Shown: positions 1 through 13,816, counted from the first letter of the stretch. The stretch: 54,695 bases of DNA from Candidatus Westeberhardia cardiocondylae (GCA_024648785.1 JABYQB010000001.1:1-54695), one strand, 5' to 3'. Made by a program: numbers and translations. The notes: generated from the letters alone by a model not told the origin.

Positions 1-341
1 TGTTGTTAATTTATTTACATAATATTTTTAATATTTTATGAATACATAATATTTTATATAAAATTTATAATTTATATTTTTTATTTTCATAATTCTTGTT
101 ATTGTATTTATTTATTTAAATTATTCTGATATTAAAAACTATTTATTTAATTAATATAAAATATAATTGTTTATATAATAAAATTATGATACGTATATAT
201 GATATTTTGTAACTTTTTGAAATTGAATTAGATGAATTACTTTTATGTTATAATTTTATTTATATATCAAATTTCTTATGTTATATAAAAATAATATGTT
301 TAACAAATTTTTAATTTTATTAATTTGTCAATTATATTTGA
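1..341. other. AT-rich intergenic stretch upstream of tRNA-Leu
   Basis: I see no coding region here. In E. coli and many relatives the replication origin lies next to mnmG, so I looked for DnaA boxes (TTATNCACA type) here and between the tRNA and mnmG. I found none that match convincingly, and no hairpin terminator stands out. Confidence 0.5.
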
Positions 342-425
342 GCCGAAGTGGCGAAATTGGAAGACGCAGTTGATTCAAAATCAACCACCTATTTTGGTGT
401 ACCGGTTCGAATCCGGTCTTCGGCA
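342..425 (+). tRNA. tRNA-Leu (anticodon CAA)
   Basis: The sequence folds as a class II tRNA with acceptor GCCGAAG/CTTCGGC, a long variable arm, and an anticodon loop TTCAAAA giving CAA (reads UUG). It closely resembles E. coli leuX. The T-arm GGTTCGAATCC is intact. The 3' CCA is not encoded: the discriminator A is followed by GTTTT, so CCA must be added enzymatically. It stands alone about 170 bp upstream of mnmG. Confidence 0.96.
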
Positions 426-595
426 GTTTTATTTTAAAAATAAATATATTTTAGTTATTAATTTTGAATATTTTATTAATATTAAACATATAAATTGTTG
501 TATATAAAATAATTATAAGTTATTTATATTTAATAATATTTTGTATCTTAAATATTAATAATTTTTTCATTTTTTAGTTTTGGTTTAAATATATT

Positions 596-2476
596 ATGTC
601 ATATTCAGAAAAATTTGATGTTATTGTTGTTGGTGGTGGGCATGCTGGTGTTGAAGCAGCTATGGCTTCATCTAGAATGGGTTGCAGTACTTTATTGATT
701 ACACATAATCTTGATATGATAGGTCATATGCCATGTAATCCAGCCATTGGTGGTGTTGGTAAAAGTCAATTAGTTAAAGAAATTGATGCCATGGGTGGTT
801 TAATGGCTAAAGCTATAGATTTGTCAGGAATTCAATTTAAAATTTTAAATTCTAGTAAAGGATATGCCGTTAGATCAACTCGAGCTCAAGCAGATAAAAA
901 GTTGTATAAAAAGGTTGTTCGTAATGCATTAGAAAAACAAAATAATTTGGTTTTGTTACAAGAATCAGTTAAAGATTTAATTATTTGTAATAATAAAGTT
1001 GTCGGTATAAATACTGCAATGGGGTTGAAGTTTTATTCATTCTCAATAGTATTGACTATTGGAACTTTTTTATGTTCAAATATATATGTTGGATTAAAAG
1101 TTAATAAATCTATTAATGAATATAATTCATTATCAGATTCTTTGTCTTTATGTTTGCAAGATTTATCGTTTAATCCTATGAGGTTGAAAACTGGAACACC
1201 TCCAAGACTCTCTGCAAAAAGCATTGATTTTTCTAAAACTTTAATTCAGAATGGAGATGATCCAGTACCAGTATTTTCTTTCTTAGGTTCATCTTCTTTA
1301 CATCCTACTCAGGTCCCTTGTCATATTACTTATACTAATGAAAAAACTCATGATATTATTACTAAGAATTTAATTCATAGTCCAATATATTCTGGAATTG
1401 TTAATTGTGCTGGTCCTCGTTATTGTCCATCTATAGAAGATAAAATATTTCGATTTAGTAATAAACTTTCTCATCAAATTTTTTTAGAACCTGAAGGATT
1501 AGATAGTGATGAAATTTATCCTAGTGGTATTTCTACTAGCTTGCCATTTTGTGTTCAAATAGAAATGATACATTCTATACCTGGGTTAGAATTTTCAAGA
1601 ATAATTCGACCTGGTTATGTTATTGAATATAGTTTTTTTGATCCTAGTGGTTTACGTCCAACTTTAGAAAGTAAATTAATTAAAGGTTTATTTTTTGCAG
1701 GTCAAATTAATGGTACTAGTGGTTATGAAGAGGCTGCTGCTCAAGGTATGTTAGCTGGGTTAAATGCAGCTTTATTAAGTATGGAGAAGGATTGTTGGTT
1801 TCCTTTGAGGAGTGAGGCATATTTGGGGGTTTTAGTGGACGATTTATGTTCTTTAGGAACAGAAGAACCATATCGTATGCTTACGTCCAGAGCTGAATAT
1901 AGGCTTTCATTAAGAGAGGATAATGCAGATATTCGTCTTACAGAAATTGGAAGAAAATTAGGTATGGTAGATGATATTCGTTGGGAATTTTTTTGTAAAA
2001 AAGTTGAAAATATAGATAGAGAACGTCAAAGGTTGAGAAATACTTGGATAAATTGTAATTTTATGCATGAAGATTTAAGGATACTTAATAAGTCATTAAG
2101 TTCTCCTTTAAAGGGTAAAATGAATGGTGAAGATCTTATACGTCGTCCAGAAATTTCATATGATTTTTTGACTAGTTTGACTCATTTTGCACCTTCTGTT
2201 TTAGATAAACAAGTTTCTGATCAAGTAGAAATAGATATTAAATATCATGGTTATATAGTTCGACAGAAGAGAGAAATTTTTCGTTTTTTGCAAAATGAAT
2301 ATATATTGTTTCCAGATGATATAGATTTTTCTATTATTCCAGGTTTATCTAATGAAGTTATTTATAAATTAAATAAGTTTAAACCATATTCATTAGGACA
2401 AGCATCTCGTATTTCAGGAATTACCCCTGTTGCCATTTCTATTTTACTAATTTGGTTAAGGAAAAATTTTGTTTAG
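596..2476 (+). CDS. mnmG: tRNA uridine-5-carboxymethylaminomethyl synthesis enzyme MnmG (GidA)
   Basis: MnmG works with MnmE to install the carboxymethylaminomethyl group on the wobble U34 of certain tRNAs, using FAD, methylene-THF and glycine or ammonium. The 626 residues compare with about 629 in E. coli. An N-terminal FAD-binding motif [10 protein letters not shown] lies near residue 13, and the family signature [19 protein letters not shown] follows near residue 47; the C-terminal MnmE/tRNA-binding region is complete. The ATG at 596 gives an N-terminus that lines up with the family. The next genes are the atp operon, as in many gammaproteobacteria where mnmG and atp lie near oriC. The partner gene mnmE is not in this window. 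Confidence 0.97.
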   Translation: MSYSEKFDVIVVGGGHAGVEAAMASSRMGCSTLLITHNLDMIGHMPCNPAIGGVGKSQLVKEIDAMGGLMAKAIDLSGIQFKILNSSKGYAVRSTRAQADKKLYKKVVRNALEKQNNLVLLQESVKDLIICNNKVVGINTAMGLKFYSFSIVLTIGTFLCSNIYVGLKVNKSINEYNSLSDSLSLCLQDLSFNPMRLKTGTPPRLSAKSIDFSKTLIQNGDDPVPVFSFLGSSSLHPTQVPCHITYTNEKTHDIITKNLIHSPIYSGIVNCAGPRYCPSIEDKIFRFSNKLSHQIFLEPEGLDSDEIYPSGISTSLPFCVQIEMIHSIPGLEFSRIIRPGYVIEYSFFDPSGLRPTLESKLIKGLFFAGQINGTSGYEEAAAQGMLAGLNAALLSMEKDCWFPLRSEAYLGVLVDDLCSLGTEEPYRMLTSRAEYRLSLREDNADIRLTEIGRKLGMVDDIRWEFFCKKVENIDRERQRLRNTWINCNFMHEDLRILNKSLSSPLKGKMNGEDLIRRPEISYDFLTSLTHFAPSVLDKQVSDQVEIDIKYHGYIVRQKREIFRFLQNEYILFPDDIDFSIIPGLSNEVIYKLNKFKPYSLGQASRISGITPVAISILLIWLRKNFV

Positions 2477-2678
2477 TTTTTAAATATTTAGTTGTTTAAG
2501 TACATGTTTTATTTTTGTGTTTATTTTAGTTTTATATATTTTAAAAATTTGTTGTTTTTTTTAGTTTTTATGTTAAATTATCCTTGTGTTGTTAGTTTTT
2601 ATTGATTTATATAGATAATTTATATTTTTATTAAAAATAATAAATTTAAAAACCATATTTTATTTAATATGAGGTTAA

Positions 2679-3512
<834 letters not shown>

Positions 3513-3543
3513 AATAATATTTTTTATATAATGAATTTAATAA

Positions 3544-3795
<252 letters not shown>

Positions 3796-3939
3796 TTATA
3801 TTTGAATGTTAATATTTAAATTTGTATTAAAAAATTATTTATCTTTAATTTTTATTATGTTAAATTTTACTTTTTTTATATTATCATTTATAATATTATT
3901 TAATTTATTTTATTTAACATGATTTATTATTAGTATTTT

Positions 3940-4410
3940 ATGAGTATTAATTCTACAATTTTTGGACAATTGATTTCGTTTATAATATTTGTTTTTTTGT
4001 GTATGAAATATATATGGCCTTCTTTTATAGATTTAATTGAAAAAAGAAGAAAAAGTATAGCAGACAGTTTTTCTTCTATTGAAATAGCTAAGAATAATTT
4101 AAAACAGTCTAAGTTGGAAATTGATAATTTAATTTTAAATGCTAAATCTAAAGCTGATATTATTATTGATGAAGCTAATAAATATAAGATTAGTATACTT
4201 AATAGTGTTAGGTCTGAATCAGAAATTGAGAAAAATAAGATAATTAATGAAGCCTATGTTAAGATTGATTTAAAAAGAAAACTTGTAGAAGAAGAATTAC
4301 GTAAAGAAATTATAAATTTTATTATTTTAGCTACTGAAAAAATTACTATTTGTTCTATTGATATAAATAAGAATATAGATATTGTTAATAAAATTATTTC
4401 TAAATTATAA
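3940..4410 (+). CDS. atpF: ATP synthase Fo subunit b
   Basis: Subunit b is the peripheral stalk linking Fo to F1. It has one N-terminal membrane helix (about residues 5-27, ending CMKYIWP) followed by a long charged coiled coil rich in Lys and Glu. The 156 residues equal the E. coli length, and the opening MSINSTIFGQLISF matches the family. The 144-bp gap after atpE is the longest inside the operon and shows no gene or obvious hairpin. Confidence 0.96.
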   Translation: MSINSTIFGQLISFIIFVFLCMKYIWPSFIDLIEKRRKSIADSFSSIEIAKNNLKQSKLEIDNLILNAKSKADIIIDEANKYKISILNSVRSESEIEKNKIINEAYVKIDLKRKLVEEELRKEIINFIILATEKITICSIDINKNIDIVNKIISKL

Positions 4411-4433
4411 AATTATGAAATAATGAGAATATA

Positions 4434-4964
4434 ATGTATAATTCTACTGTTACATCGTACGCGAATGCTATTTTTGATCTTTCTGTTGAACAAAACAGTA
4501 TACAGGAATGGCAAAAAATGTTATTTGTATCTTCTATTGTTAGTAAAAATAGTAAAGTTAATTCTATTTTGTATTCAAGGTTTTTGGGAAATAAAAAGAT
4601 TGCTAATATTTTCATTTATCTTTGTGGTGATGTGTTAAATAAGTTTGGTAAAAGATTAATTTATTGTATGTCTAAATATGAAAGGTTACATCTATTTCCT
4701 GATATCTTTAAGGTTTTTGTTGCATTACGTTTATTTCATGAAGGTATTAATGTAGTTGAAGTTGTTTCTTCTTATTTTTTGACTAAAACTCAAAAAAGTT
4801 CTATTGTTTTTTTTATGAAAAATTATCTTTCTTCTAATGTTATATTGAATTGTAAAATTGATAAATCCATCATATCTGGTATTATTATTCGTGTAGGAGA
4901 TATGGTACTAAATTATAGTGTGTATAATTCTATTTTTTGTTTAAAAAAATTTTTAAAAATTTGA
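4434..4964 (+). CDS. atpH: ATP synthase F1 subunit delta
   Basis: Delta caps the F1 head and binds subunit b. The 176 residues (E. coli 177) begin with the family-typical segment [17 protein letters not shown] and end with a [15 protein letters not shown] segment, the conserved C-terminal signature. It starts 23 bp after atpF. The gene ends in TGA, which shows that TGA is read as stop in this genome. Divergence is higher than in the catalytic subunits, as is usual for delta. Confidence 0.94.
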   Translation: MYNSTVTSYANAIFDLSVEQNSIQEWQKMLFVSSIVSKNSKVNSILYSRFLGNKKIANIFIYLCGDVLNKFGKRLIYCMSKYERLHLFPDIFKVFVALRLFHEGINVVEVVSSYFLTKTQKSSIVFFMKNYLSSNVILNCKIDKSIISGIIIRVGDMVLNYSVYNSIFCLKKFLKI

Positions 4965-5007
4965 TGTTTTTATATTTATTATTTATTTAAGGAGTAATGA
5001 TATTGGT

Positions 5008-6549
5008 ATGGAATTAAATTCTGCTGAAATTAGTAAATTAATAAAAGATCGCATTTCTAAATTTGATATTAAGACTAATTTTTATAATGAAGGAACTATT
5101 GTTTCAGTTAATGATGGAATTATTAGAATTCACGGAATAACTAAAGTTATGCAAAATGAGATGATTTCTCTTCCGAATGGATGTTTTGCTTTGGCATTAA
5201 ATTTGGAAATTAATTGTGTTGGTGCTGTTGTTATGGGTTATTATTTAGATTTATATGAAGGAATGAAAGTAAAATGTACTGGTAAAGTATTGGAAGTTCC
5301 TGTTGGTTATGGTTTATTAGGTAGAGTAGTTAATACTCTTGGTATACCAATAGATGGAAAAGGTAAATTAAACAACGAGGATTATTATCCTATTGAAAAT
5401 TCAGCTCCAAATGTTATTGAGCGTAAATCTATTAATCAACCATTACAAACCGGGTATAAATCTATTGATTCTATGATACCTATTGGTAAAGGTCAAAGGG
5501 AGTTAATAATTGGTGATAGACAAACTGGAAAGTCATCTTTAGCTATTGATATGATTATTAATCAGAGAGATACCAATATTAAATGTGTTTATGTAGCTAT
5601 TGGACAAAAATCTTCTGCAGTTGTTAATGTAATTAGTAAGTTACAAGAATATAAATCTTTAGAACATACAATTGTTGTTGTTGCTTCTTCTGCAGATTCA
5701 GCTGTATTACAATATTTAGCTCCTTATTCTGGTTGTTCTATGGGTGAATATTTTAGAGATATAGGAGAAGATGCATTAATTGTTTATGATGATCTTTCTA
5801 AACAAGCTATATCATATCGTCAAATTTCTTTACTTTTAAGAAGACCTCCAGGTCGAGAAGCATATCCTGGTGATATTTTTTATTTGCATTCTAGATTGCT
5901 TGAAAGGGCATCTTGTGTTAATAAGGAATATGTTAAGAAATTTACTCATGGTAAAGTTATAAATAAATCTGGATCTTTAACAGCTATTCCAATTGTTGAA
6001 ACACAATCTGGGGATGTTTCTTCTTTTATTCCTACTAATGTTATTTCCATTACTGATGGTCAAATTTTTTTGGAATCTAGTTTATTTCATTCAGGTATTT
6101 ACCCTGCTATTAATCCTGGTATTTCTGTTTCTCGTGTTGGTAGTGCTGCACAGACTGATATTATTAAAAAATTATCTGCTGGAATTCGATCCGCATTAGC
6201 TCAATATAGAGAGTTAGAAACATTTTCTCAATTTGCATCTGATTTGGATGATAATTCTCAAAAACAGTTATTGTATGGTAGAAAAGTTACAGAATTGTTA
6301 AAACAACAACAGTATTATCCTATATCGGTTTCTCAGCAAGCATTAATTTTATTTGCATTAGAGTATGGTTATTTAGATGATATTAATTTAGATAAAATTA
6401 AAAATTTTGAACAAGAATTAATTAATTATACATTGTGTAAACATTATGTATTTATGAAAGAAATTGATAAAAATGGATTTTATAATGATGAAATTAGTAG
6501 TAAATTTAAATTAATTTGTGAAACGTTTAAAAAAAATATTTTTCAATAA
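5008..6549 (+). CDS. atpA: ATP synthase F1 subunit alpha
   Basis: Alpha is the non-catalytic nucleotide-binding subunit of the alpha3-beta3 head. Its 513 residues match the E. coli length. It has the Walker A motif GDRQTGKSS near residue 169, and the conserved [10 protein letters not shown] segment that carries the arginine finger contributed to the beta active site. An AAGGAG ribosome binding site ends 13 bp before the ATG, one of the best Shine-Dalgarno sequences in the window. It is the fifth gene of the atp operon. Confidence 0.98.
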   Translation: MELNSAEISKLIKDRISKFDIKTNFYNEGTIVSVNDGIIRIHGITKVMQNEMISLPNGCFALALNLEINCVGAVVMGYYLDLYEGMKVKCTGKVLEVPVGYGLLGRVVNTLGIPIDGKGKLNNEDYYPIENSAPNVIERKSINQPLQTGYKSIDSMIPIGKGQRELIIGDRQTGKSSLAIDMIINQRDTNIKCVYVAIGQKSSAVVNVISKLQEYKSLEHTIVVVASSADSAVLQYLAPYSGCSMGEYFRDIGEDALIVYDDLSKQAISYRQISLLLRRPPGREAYPGDIFYLHSRLLERASCVNKEYVKKFTHGKVINKSGSLTAIPIVETQSGDVSSFIPTNVISITDGQIFLESSLFHSGIYPAINPGISVSRVGSAAQTDIIKKLSAGIRSALAQYRELETFSQFASDLDDNSQKQLLYGRKVTELLKQQQYYPISVSQQALILFALEYGYLDDINLDKIKNFEQELINYTLCKHYVFMKEIDKNGFYNDEISSKFKLICETFKKNIFQ

Positions 6550-6588
6550 TTTTTATTTTTATAAAAAAATTTACAGGTTTGTATTTAT

Positions 6589-8900
<2,312 letters not shown>

Positions 8901-8954
8901 TTTTATTTTTTGAATATTTATATTTAGATAATTATTATATGAGGTTCATTATAA

Positions 8955-9383
8955 ATGATTAGTTGTTTTTATTTAGATATTGTTAACATTAATGGAAATA
9001 TTTTTTCCGATTTTGTTAAAAAAATTCATGTTACAGGTAGCGAGGGTGGTTTAGAAATTCTTCCAAAACATATTTCATTTCTTACTTCTATAAAACCTGG
9101 TATGGTTTCTATTATGAAAAAAGGTAATAGTGGAAATGAGTATATATATTTATCTGGTGGTATTTTAGAAATATATTGTAATGTAGTAACAATTTTAGCT
9201 GATGTTGCTATTAGAGGTGAAGATATTGATGAAAATAGGGCAATAAAATCTAAAATTTTAGCAAAAGAAAATATGAAAAAGTTTGTTATGGGTTCTAAAT
9301 ATTATATGAATGCTTCTGTTAAATTTTATGAAGAAATAGCTAAATTGCGTGTTGTTAAAATGATTAAAAATCGTTATAAATAA
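8955..9383 (+). CDS. atpC: ATP synthase F1 subunit epsilon
   Basis: Epsilon is the rotor subunit that regulates ATPase activity. The 142 residues (E. coli about 139) show the N-terminal beta-sandwich with GSEGGLEILPKHISFLTSI near residue 28 and a C-terminal helical part. It is the last gene of the operon. The next 240 bp hold no gene, and I found no clear hairpin terminator. In several relatives glmU-glmS or gyrB-dnaN follow; here ptsN lies on the other strand. Confidence 0.96.
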   Translation: MISCFYLDIVNINGNIFSDFVKKIHVTGSEGGLEILPKHISFLTSIKPGMVSIMKKGNSGNEYIYLSGGILEIYCNVVTILADVAIRGEDIDENRAIKSKILAKENMKKFVMGSKYYMNASVKFYEEIAKLRVVKMIKNRYK

Positions 9384-9626
9384 AAAAATTTCGTATATTT
9401 ATATTTTTAATTTTTAAGTTTGATTTTTTATTGTTTGCAAATTTAAAATATTATTTTAACTATAATATGTAAAATTTAAAGTTATTTTGTATAATATTTA
9501 TTTATTATTAAAATTTTATTTGTATATTTATTGTTTTTGAATATATTAAAATTATGTTTGTAATGTTTTATTTATATATGAGAGTTTTTAATTTTTTAGT
9601 AAAATATTAAAATTAATAGTTTAATT

Positions 9627-10094
9627 TTATTTAGTAATTATTTTATATAATTTTTCATTGTTTTGTGTACTTCTTAATCTTTGATATAATTTTTTGTTAC
9701 TTAATTTTTTTGCTACTAGTGATAAAATATATAAATTTTTGTTGCATTTGTTTTTTGACATTAATAATGAAAATAGTAAGTCTACTGGTTGATTGTCAAT
9801 AGAATCAAATGAAATAGGTTGCGTAAGTCTAATAAATACTCCTATAATTTCATGTGATGTGTTTTTTTTAATTATTCCATGCGGAATTGCTATTCCATTT
9901 CCAATTCCAGTACTTCCCATTTTTTCTCTTTGTAGTACTGCTTGGAATATTGTTGATGGAGTTATTTGTAATTTTTTTGCAGCTAATTTGCTAATTGTTT
10001 CAAATGCTTTTTTTTTATTTTGACAATAGATATTACCTTTGGTACATTCAATACTTAAAATTGAATTAATTTGAATATATTCTTCATCAATCAT
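9627..10094 (-). CDS. ptsN: PTS-Ntr EIIA component PtsN
   Basis: This is the regulatory EIIA of the nitrogen phosphotransferase system, which in enterics controls K+ transport and other targets by its phosphorylation state. At 155 residues it covers the fold (E. coli 163). The phosphorylation site is visible in GIGNGIAIPHG, where the His lies near residue 71, and REKMGSTG just before it is typical. The usual neighbours (rpoN, hpf, rapZ, npr) are absent, and ptsP is missing from between rppH and lgt, so it is an orphan in this window. Phospho-donor genes elsewhere cannot be excluded. Confidence 0.93.
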   Translation of the reverse strand: MIDEEYIQINSILSIECTKGNIYCQNKKKAFETISKLAAKKLQITPSTIFQAVLQREKMGSTGIGNGIAIPHGIIKKNTSHEIIGVFIRLTQPISFDSIDNQPVDLLFSLLMSKNKCNKNLYILSLVAKKLSNKKLYQRLRSTQNNEKLYKIITK

Positions 10095-10636
10095 ATTATG
10101 TTTTTAATTATGTATTATGAATTTTTAATGTTTAGAATAAATTGTATATTAGAAATAATTGAATTTTTTGTTTTTATAAAAAATAAATATGTTATTATGT
10201 TTATAATTAGATATATTGATCTTTTTATTTTATTAAAAAAAACATTTAGTAATTTATTTTCGTGTGAAGTAATTATTTTACAATCTATTATATTATATCA
10301 TATGAAATATTTAATTAAATTATATTTATCGTATTAATTTTATTTCTTAAATAATTTTTATTTATTCTATTATTTTAGTATATTTAGTAGTGATTTTCTA
10401 TATTAAATATTAATTTAATATATAAAATTTTTAAATATTTTTGAATATTAAAATTTTTGTATAATATGTAAGGTTTTATATATTTTTTAAAATATATTTT
10501 ATTATATTTTAATTTATTAAATTTTCATTTATAAAAAATATTTAATTTTATTAAATTTATAAAATATTTAATTATTAATTAAGTTATAATGTTTTTTACA
10601 ATAATTTATAAAAAAATATTATTTTATTTTATTATA
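10095..10636. other. Intergenic region between ptsN and the tRNA-Lys/Val pair
   Basis: No gene is supported. An 88-codon open frame (10071-10337 plus) overlaps the start of ptsN, is almost all I/F/Y/L, has no recognisable similarity and is best seen as an AT-rich chance frame. Positions 10521-10552 are an exact 32-nt copy of a sequence just upstream of glk. Confidence 0.5.
10521..10552. repeat. Copy 1 of a 32-nt exact dispersed repeat
   Basis: This stretch, beginning ATTTTCATTTATAAAAAATA, is identical over 32 nt to 18571-18602 upstream of glk. It lies downstream of the tRNA-Lys gene. The base composition makes short chance matches common, but 32 exact bases in 55 kb is unlikely by chance. 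The function is unknown. Confidence 0.6.
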
Positions 10637-10709
10637 TGGGTCGTGCAGGATTCGAACCTGCGACCAATTGATTAAAAGTCAACTGCTCTACCAACTGAGC
10701 TAACGACCC
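10637..10709 (-). tRNA. tRNA-Lys (anticodon TTT)
   Basis: The minus strand reads GGGTCGTTAGCTCAGTTGGT and continues essentially identical to E. coli tRNA-Lys, with anticodon loop CTTTTAA and acceptor GGGTCGT/ACGACCC. The 3' CCA is not encoded. It follows tRNA-Val by about 30 bp on the same strand, preserving the E. coli valU-lysV arrangement beside gltX. Confidence 0.98.
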
Positions 10710-10739
10710 TTTATTTATGTTATGATTTTTTGAAAAATT

Positions 10740-10813
10740 TAGGTGATGTTGGATTCGAACCAACGACCTCCTCCTTGTAAGGGAGGCGCTCTAACCAACT
10801 GAGCTAATCACCT
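10740..10813 (-). tRNA. tRNA-Val (anticodon TAC)
   Basis: The minus strand folds with acceptor AGGTGAT/ATCACCT, anticodon stem CCTCC/GGAGG and loop CTTACAA, giving anticodon TAC. It is similar to E. coli valU but single-copy here. CCA is not encoded. It is the first gene of a Val-Lys unit divergent from gltX. Confidence 0.97.
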
Positions 10814-10846
10814 TAGATTTTAAAAAAATAACTTACATAATTTATA

Positions 10847-10874
10847 ATTATAGTTGACTTATTTAATGAGTCAA
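10847..10874 (-). promoter_or_regulatory. Sigma70-type promoter of the tRNA-Val/Lys unit
   Basis: On the minus strand TTGACT (10874-10869) and a perfect TATAAT (10852-10847) are separated by 16 bp, ending about 33 bp before tRNA-Val. TTGACT also occurs on the plus strand at 10854-10859, so the two -35-like hexamers form an inverted repeat; the plus copy could serve gltX with an AATTAT -10, a weaker match. E. coli gltX and valU are known to have closely spaced divergent promoters. Confidence 0.65.
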
Positions 10875-11033
10875 TAAATTATGTATAAATTAAACATAAT
10901 AAATTATATATTACGTATTATGTATTATTTATAAAATAATATTGATTTTATTTTAAAATAAATATTATTTTGTTTTTAGTTTTTTTATAAATTTGATATA
11001 TAAATAATAAATAAAATATTAAGTTTAAATATC

Positions 11034-12449
11034 ATGAAATGTAATGTTAAAACTCGTTTTTCTCCTAGCCCAAGTGGATTTTTACATTTAGGAAATATTA
11101 GAACAGCTTTGTATTCGTGGTTGTTTTCTAAAAATCAAGGTGGAAAATTTATTTTACGTATAGATGATACAAATTTAAATTGTGTAAAGGAAGAATCAAT
11201 TTCAGATGTTTTAGAAAGTTTAAAATGGTTGGGATTGTATTGGGATGAGGGTCCTTATTTTCAGAGAAAACGTTTTGATCGTTATAACGAAGTTTTAAAT
11301 AAAATGTTATTAGATGGTTATGCGTATAAATGTTATTGTTCTAAAGAACGATTGAATATTTTACGAAATTTTCAAATTATTCATGGACAAAAACCACGTT
11401 ATGATGGTTATTGTCGTAATTATATAAATAAAAATAATTTTGATAAAAATTATTTTGTAGTTAGATTGTGTAGTCCTGAACAAGGAAAAACTGTTTTTTT
11501 TGATTTAATTCGTGGTTTTATTGAATTCAATAATTTAGAATTAGATGATTTTATTATTAAGAAAAGTGATGGTTCATTAACATATAATTTTTGTTCTGTT
11601 ATTGATGATATAGATATGGGTATTACACATATTTTTAGAGGTGAAGAACATATTAACAATACTCCTAAACAAATTAATATTTTTAAATTTTTAAAAGCAA
11701 AAGAGCCGAAATATGTACATTTATCTATGATATTTGGTTGTGATAAAAAAAAACTTTCTAAGCGTGATAATTCAAGTGGAATTATTCAATATCGTGAAAT
11801 GGGTTTTTTACCTGAAGCTTTGTTAAATTATGTTGTTAGATTAGGATGGTCTCATAAAAATAAAGAAATTTTTGATTTAAATGAGATGGTAGAGTTGTTT
11901 AATATTAATAATATTAATAAATCTTCTAGTATTTTAAATGAAGGTAAACTTTTATGGTTAAATAAATATTATATTAATAAACTCCCGGTAGAAATTATTT
12001 ATAAATATTTAACTTCATACATGAAAAATAAATATTTATTTACTAAATATTCTTATTCTATGTTAACACAATTAATTTGTGTTTTTAGGAATAGATGTAA
12101 TACCCTTAAAGATATAGTAGTTAATTTTGATAATTTTTTTAACAATTTTAATAATATTAATTCTAATTTAATTAAAAAATTTTTTTTAAATAAAAAGTCT
12201 AAAGAATTATTATATATTTTTCGTGATGAATTATATTCTATAAATATTTGGACGTTAGAAAATATAAGTTTTTTATTGAGAGATATTGCGAAAAAATTAA
12301 ATTTGAATGTTAGTGACGTTAATATGCCTATTCGTGTTGCAATTACGGGTTCAGATAAATCTCCAAATCTTGCATTAATGATTTATATTTTAGGGAAAAA
12401 AATGTCTATTTCAAGAATTTCGTCTGTTTTAGATCATATTAAAAGATAA
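11034..12449 (+). CDS. gltX: Glutamyl-tRNA synthetase
   Basis: GltX charges tRNA-Glu. Its 471 residues equal the E. coli length. The class I motifs are visible as PSGFLHLGN (HIGH-type, near residue 12) and KKLSKRD (KMSKS-type, near residue 238). The zinc-binding region has the cysteines of KCYC and YDGYC, but the position of the E. coli His ligand (CRH) reads CRN, so one of four ligands seems lost. The tRNA-Val/Lys unit lies divergent upstream and nupC follows, as in E. coli. A hairpin terminator follows at 12502. Confidence 0.97.
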   Translation: MKCNVKTRFSPSPSGFLHLGNIRTALYSWLFSKNQGGKFILRIDDTNLNCVKEESISDVLESLKWLGLYWDEGPYFQRKRFDRYNEVLNKMLLDGYAYKCYCSKERLNILRNFQIIHGQKPRYDGYCRNYINKNNFDKNYFVVRLCSPEQGKTVFFDLIRGFIEFNNLELDDFIIKKSDGSLTYNFCSVIDDIDMGITHIFRGEEHINNTPKQINIFKFLKAKEPKYVHLSMIFGCDKKKLSKRDNSSGIIQYREMGFLPEALLNYVVRLGWSHKNKEIFDLNEMVELFNINNINKSSSILNEGKLLWLNKYYINKLPVEIIYKYLTSYMKNKYLFTKYSYSMLTQLICVFRNRCNTLKDIVVNFDNFFNNFNNINSNLIKKFFLNKKSKELLYIFRDELYSINIWTLENISFLLRDIAKKLNLNVSDVNMPIRVAITGSDKSPNLALMIYILGKKMSISRISSVLDHIKR

Positions 12450-12501
12450 ATTTAATTATTAATATTTATTTTTTTAAAAGAATATTTAAAAAAATTGTGT
12501 T

Positions 12502-12526
12502 TATCCTTATTTAAGGATATATTTTT
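12502..12526 (+). terminator. Rho-independent terminator after gltX
   Basis: An 8-bp perfect stem TATCCTTA/TAAGGATA (12502-12509 with 12512-12519) is followed by a T-rich tail. It lies about 50 bp after the gltX stop and separates it from the convergent nupC. Confidence 0.6.
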
Positions 12527-12622
12527 AATTTTTTTAATAATTTATAATGATTTATTTGTATTTATATTTAAATATTATTGCAAAATTTATCATTTATATT
12601 TTTTAATTTTATATAGTTATCG

Positions 12623-13816
12623 TTATGTAACTAACCCAGTAATTGCTGATGATAATGCATTAATTAATGTTGCACTGTAAATTAATTTAAATCCATTTTT
12701 TGAGATTTTTTTTCCTTGTTTTTTGTTTAGGCTTTTAATTGCTCCTGTAATTATACCTATTGATGAAAAATTGGTAAATGAAACTAAAAATACTGATAAA
12801 ATAGTTATTGATCTAGATGATAATGTATGTGATATTTTTTGTAAATCTATCATAGCTATAAATTCATTAGATATTAATTTTGTTGCCATTATACTGCTTA
12901 TTTGGAATATTTCTTGTTTTGGTATACCTATTATCCAAGCAAATGGTAAAAATATATATCCAATAATATTTTGAAAATTTGTTCCTAATGTTATCTGACA
13001 TATTGTATTAGCTACAGAGATTAATGGAATAAAACCAATTAACATAGCTGCAACAATCATTGCAACTTTAGCGCCTGTTAATATATGTTCGCATAATATT
13101 TCGAAAAAACTTTTTTTTGTGTATTTTATTTTGTATATTTTAAATATTTTGTCTTTTTTATATGTTTGTTGATGTGGGTTAATTATTGAAAGTATTATAA
13201 ATGTACTGAACATGTTTAATATTAATGCAGTTATAACATATTTTGGTGATAGTATTAGTATATAAGAATTAATAATAGACATGGAAGCTGTAGACATTGA
13301 TGTTACGGAGATATTAAATAATTGTTCTTTTGATATTTTTTTTATTATGTCTTTATATATAATGAAATTTTCTGATTGTCCAAGAAGTAATGTACTAATT
13401 GCATTAAATGATTCTAATTTTCCCATTCCATTAATTTTTGATAATATTGTACCTATGATATAAATTAATAATGGAAGTATTCTTATATATTGTAGAATAC
13501 CAATTAGAGAAGATATAAAAATTATTGGACAAAGGACATTTAGGAAAAAGTAAGCTAAATTATTATTTTTCATGTTTCCGAATACGAAATTTGTTCCTTC
13601 TGAGGAAAATGATAATATTTTATCGAAGAAAATAGAAAAGTTTTTTATAATATGTAATCCAATTTGTGAATTTAATAAAAAATGAGCTATAAAAATTTCT
13701 ATGAATAAAATTTGTATTATAAAACGAATTTTTATTTTTTTGTAGTTTTTGCTAATAAGCATTGTTAATATTATTATTAAAATAATTGATAATATAAAAT
13801 GATAAATATTATACAT
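12623..13816 (-). CDS. nupC: Nucleoside:H+ symporter NupC
   Basis: NupC is a concentrative nucleoside transporter of the inner membrane that imports nucleosides with protons. Its 397 residues (E. coli 400) align throughout. Conserved segments are SSEGTNFVFG near residue 72, GKLESFNAISTLLLGQSENF near residue 132 (nucleoside-binding region) and SSIMATKLISNEFIAM near residue 304. There are many hydrophobic helices. AAAGGA precedes the ATG. It keeps the E. coli order gltX-nupC-mntH, with nupC convergent to gltX and divergent from mntH. It suggests salvage of host nucleosides. Confidence 0.96.
   Translation of the reverse strand: MYNIYHFILSIILIIILTMLISKNYKKIKIRFIIQILFIEIFIAHFLLNSQIGLHIIKNFSIFFDKILSFSSEGTNFVFGNMKNNNLAYFFLNVLCPIIFISSLIGILQYIRILPLLIYIIGTILSKINGMGKLESFNAISTLLLGQSENFIIYKDIIKKISKEQLFNISVTSMSTASMSIINSYILILSPKYVITALILNMFSTFIILSIINPHQQTYKKDKIFKIYKIKYTKKSFFEILCEHILTGAKVAMIVAAMLIGFIPLISVANTICQITLGTNFQNIIGYIFLPFAWIIGIPKQEIFQISSIMATKLISNEFIAMIDLQKISHTLSSRSITILSVFLVSFTNFSSIGIITGAIKSLNKKQGKKISKNGFKLIYSATLINALSSAITGLVT

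Noticed and set aside
1-595. Possible replication origin next to mnmG
   Set aside because: No convincing DnaA boxes or GATC clusters were found; adjacency to mnmG and atp alone is not enough.
10071-10337. 88-codon open frame beside ptsN
   Set aside because: It overlaps the ptsN start, is composed almost only of I, F, L, Y and M, and has no ribosome binding site or recognisable similarity; such frames are expected in AT-rich DNA.
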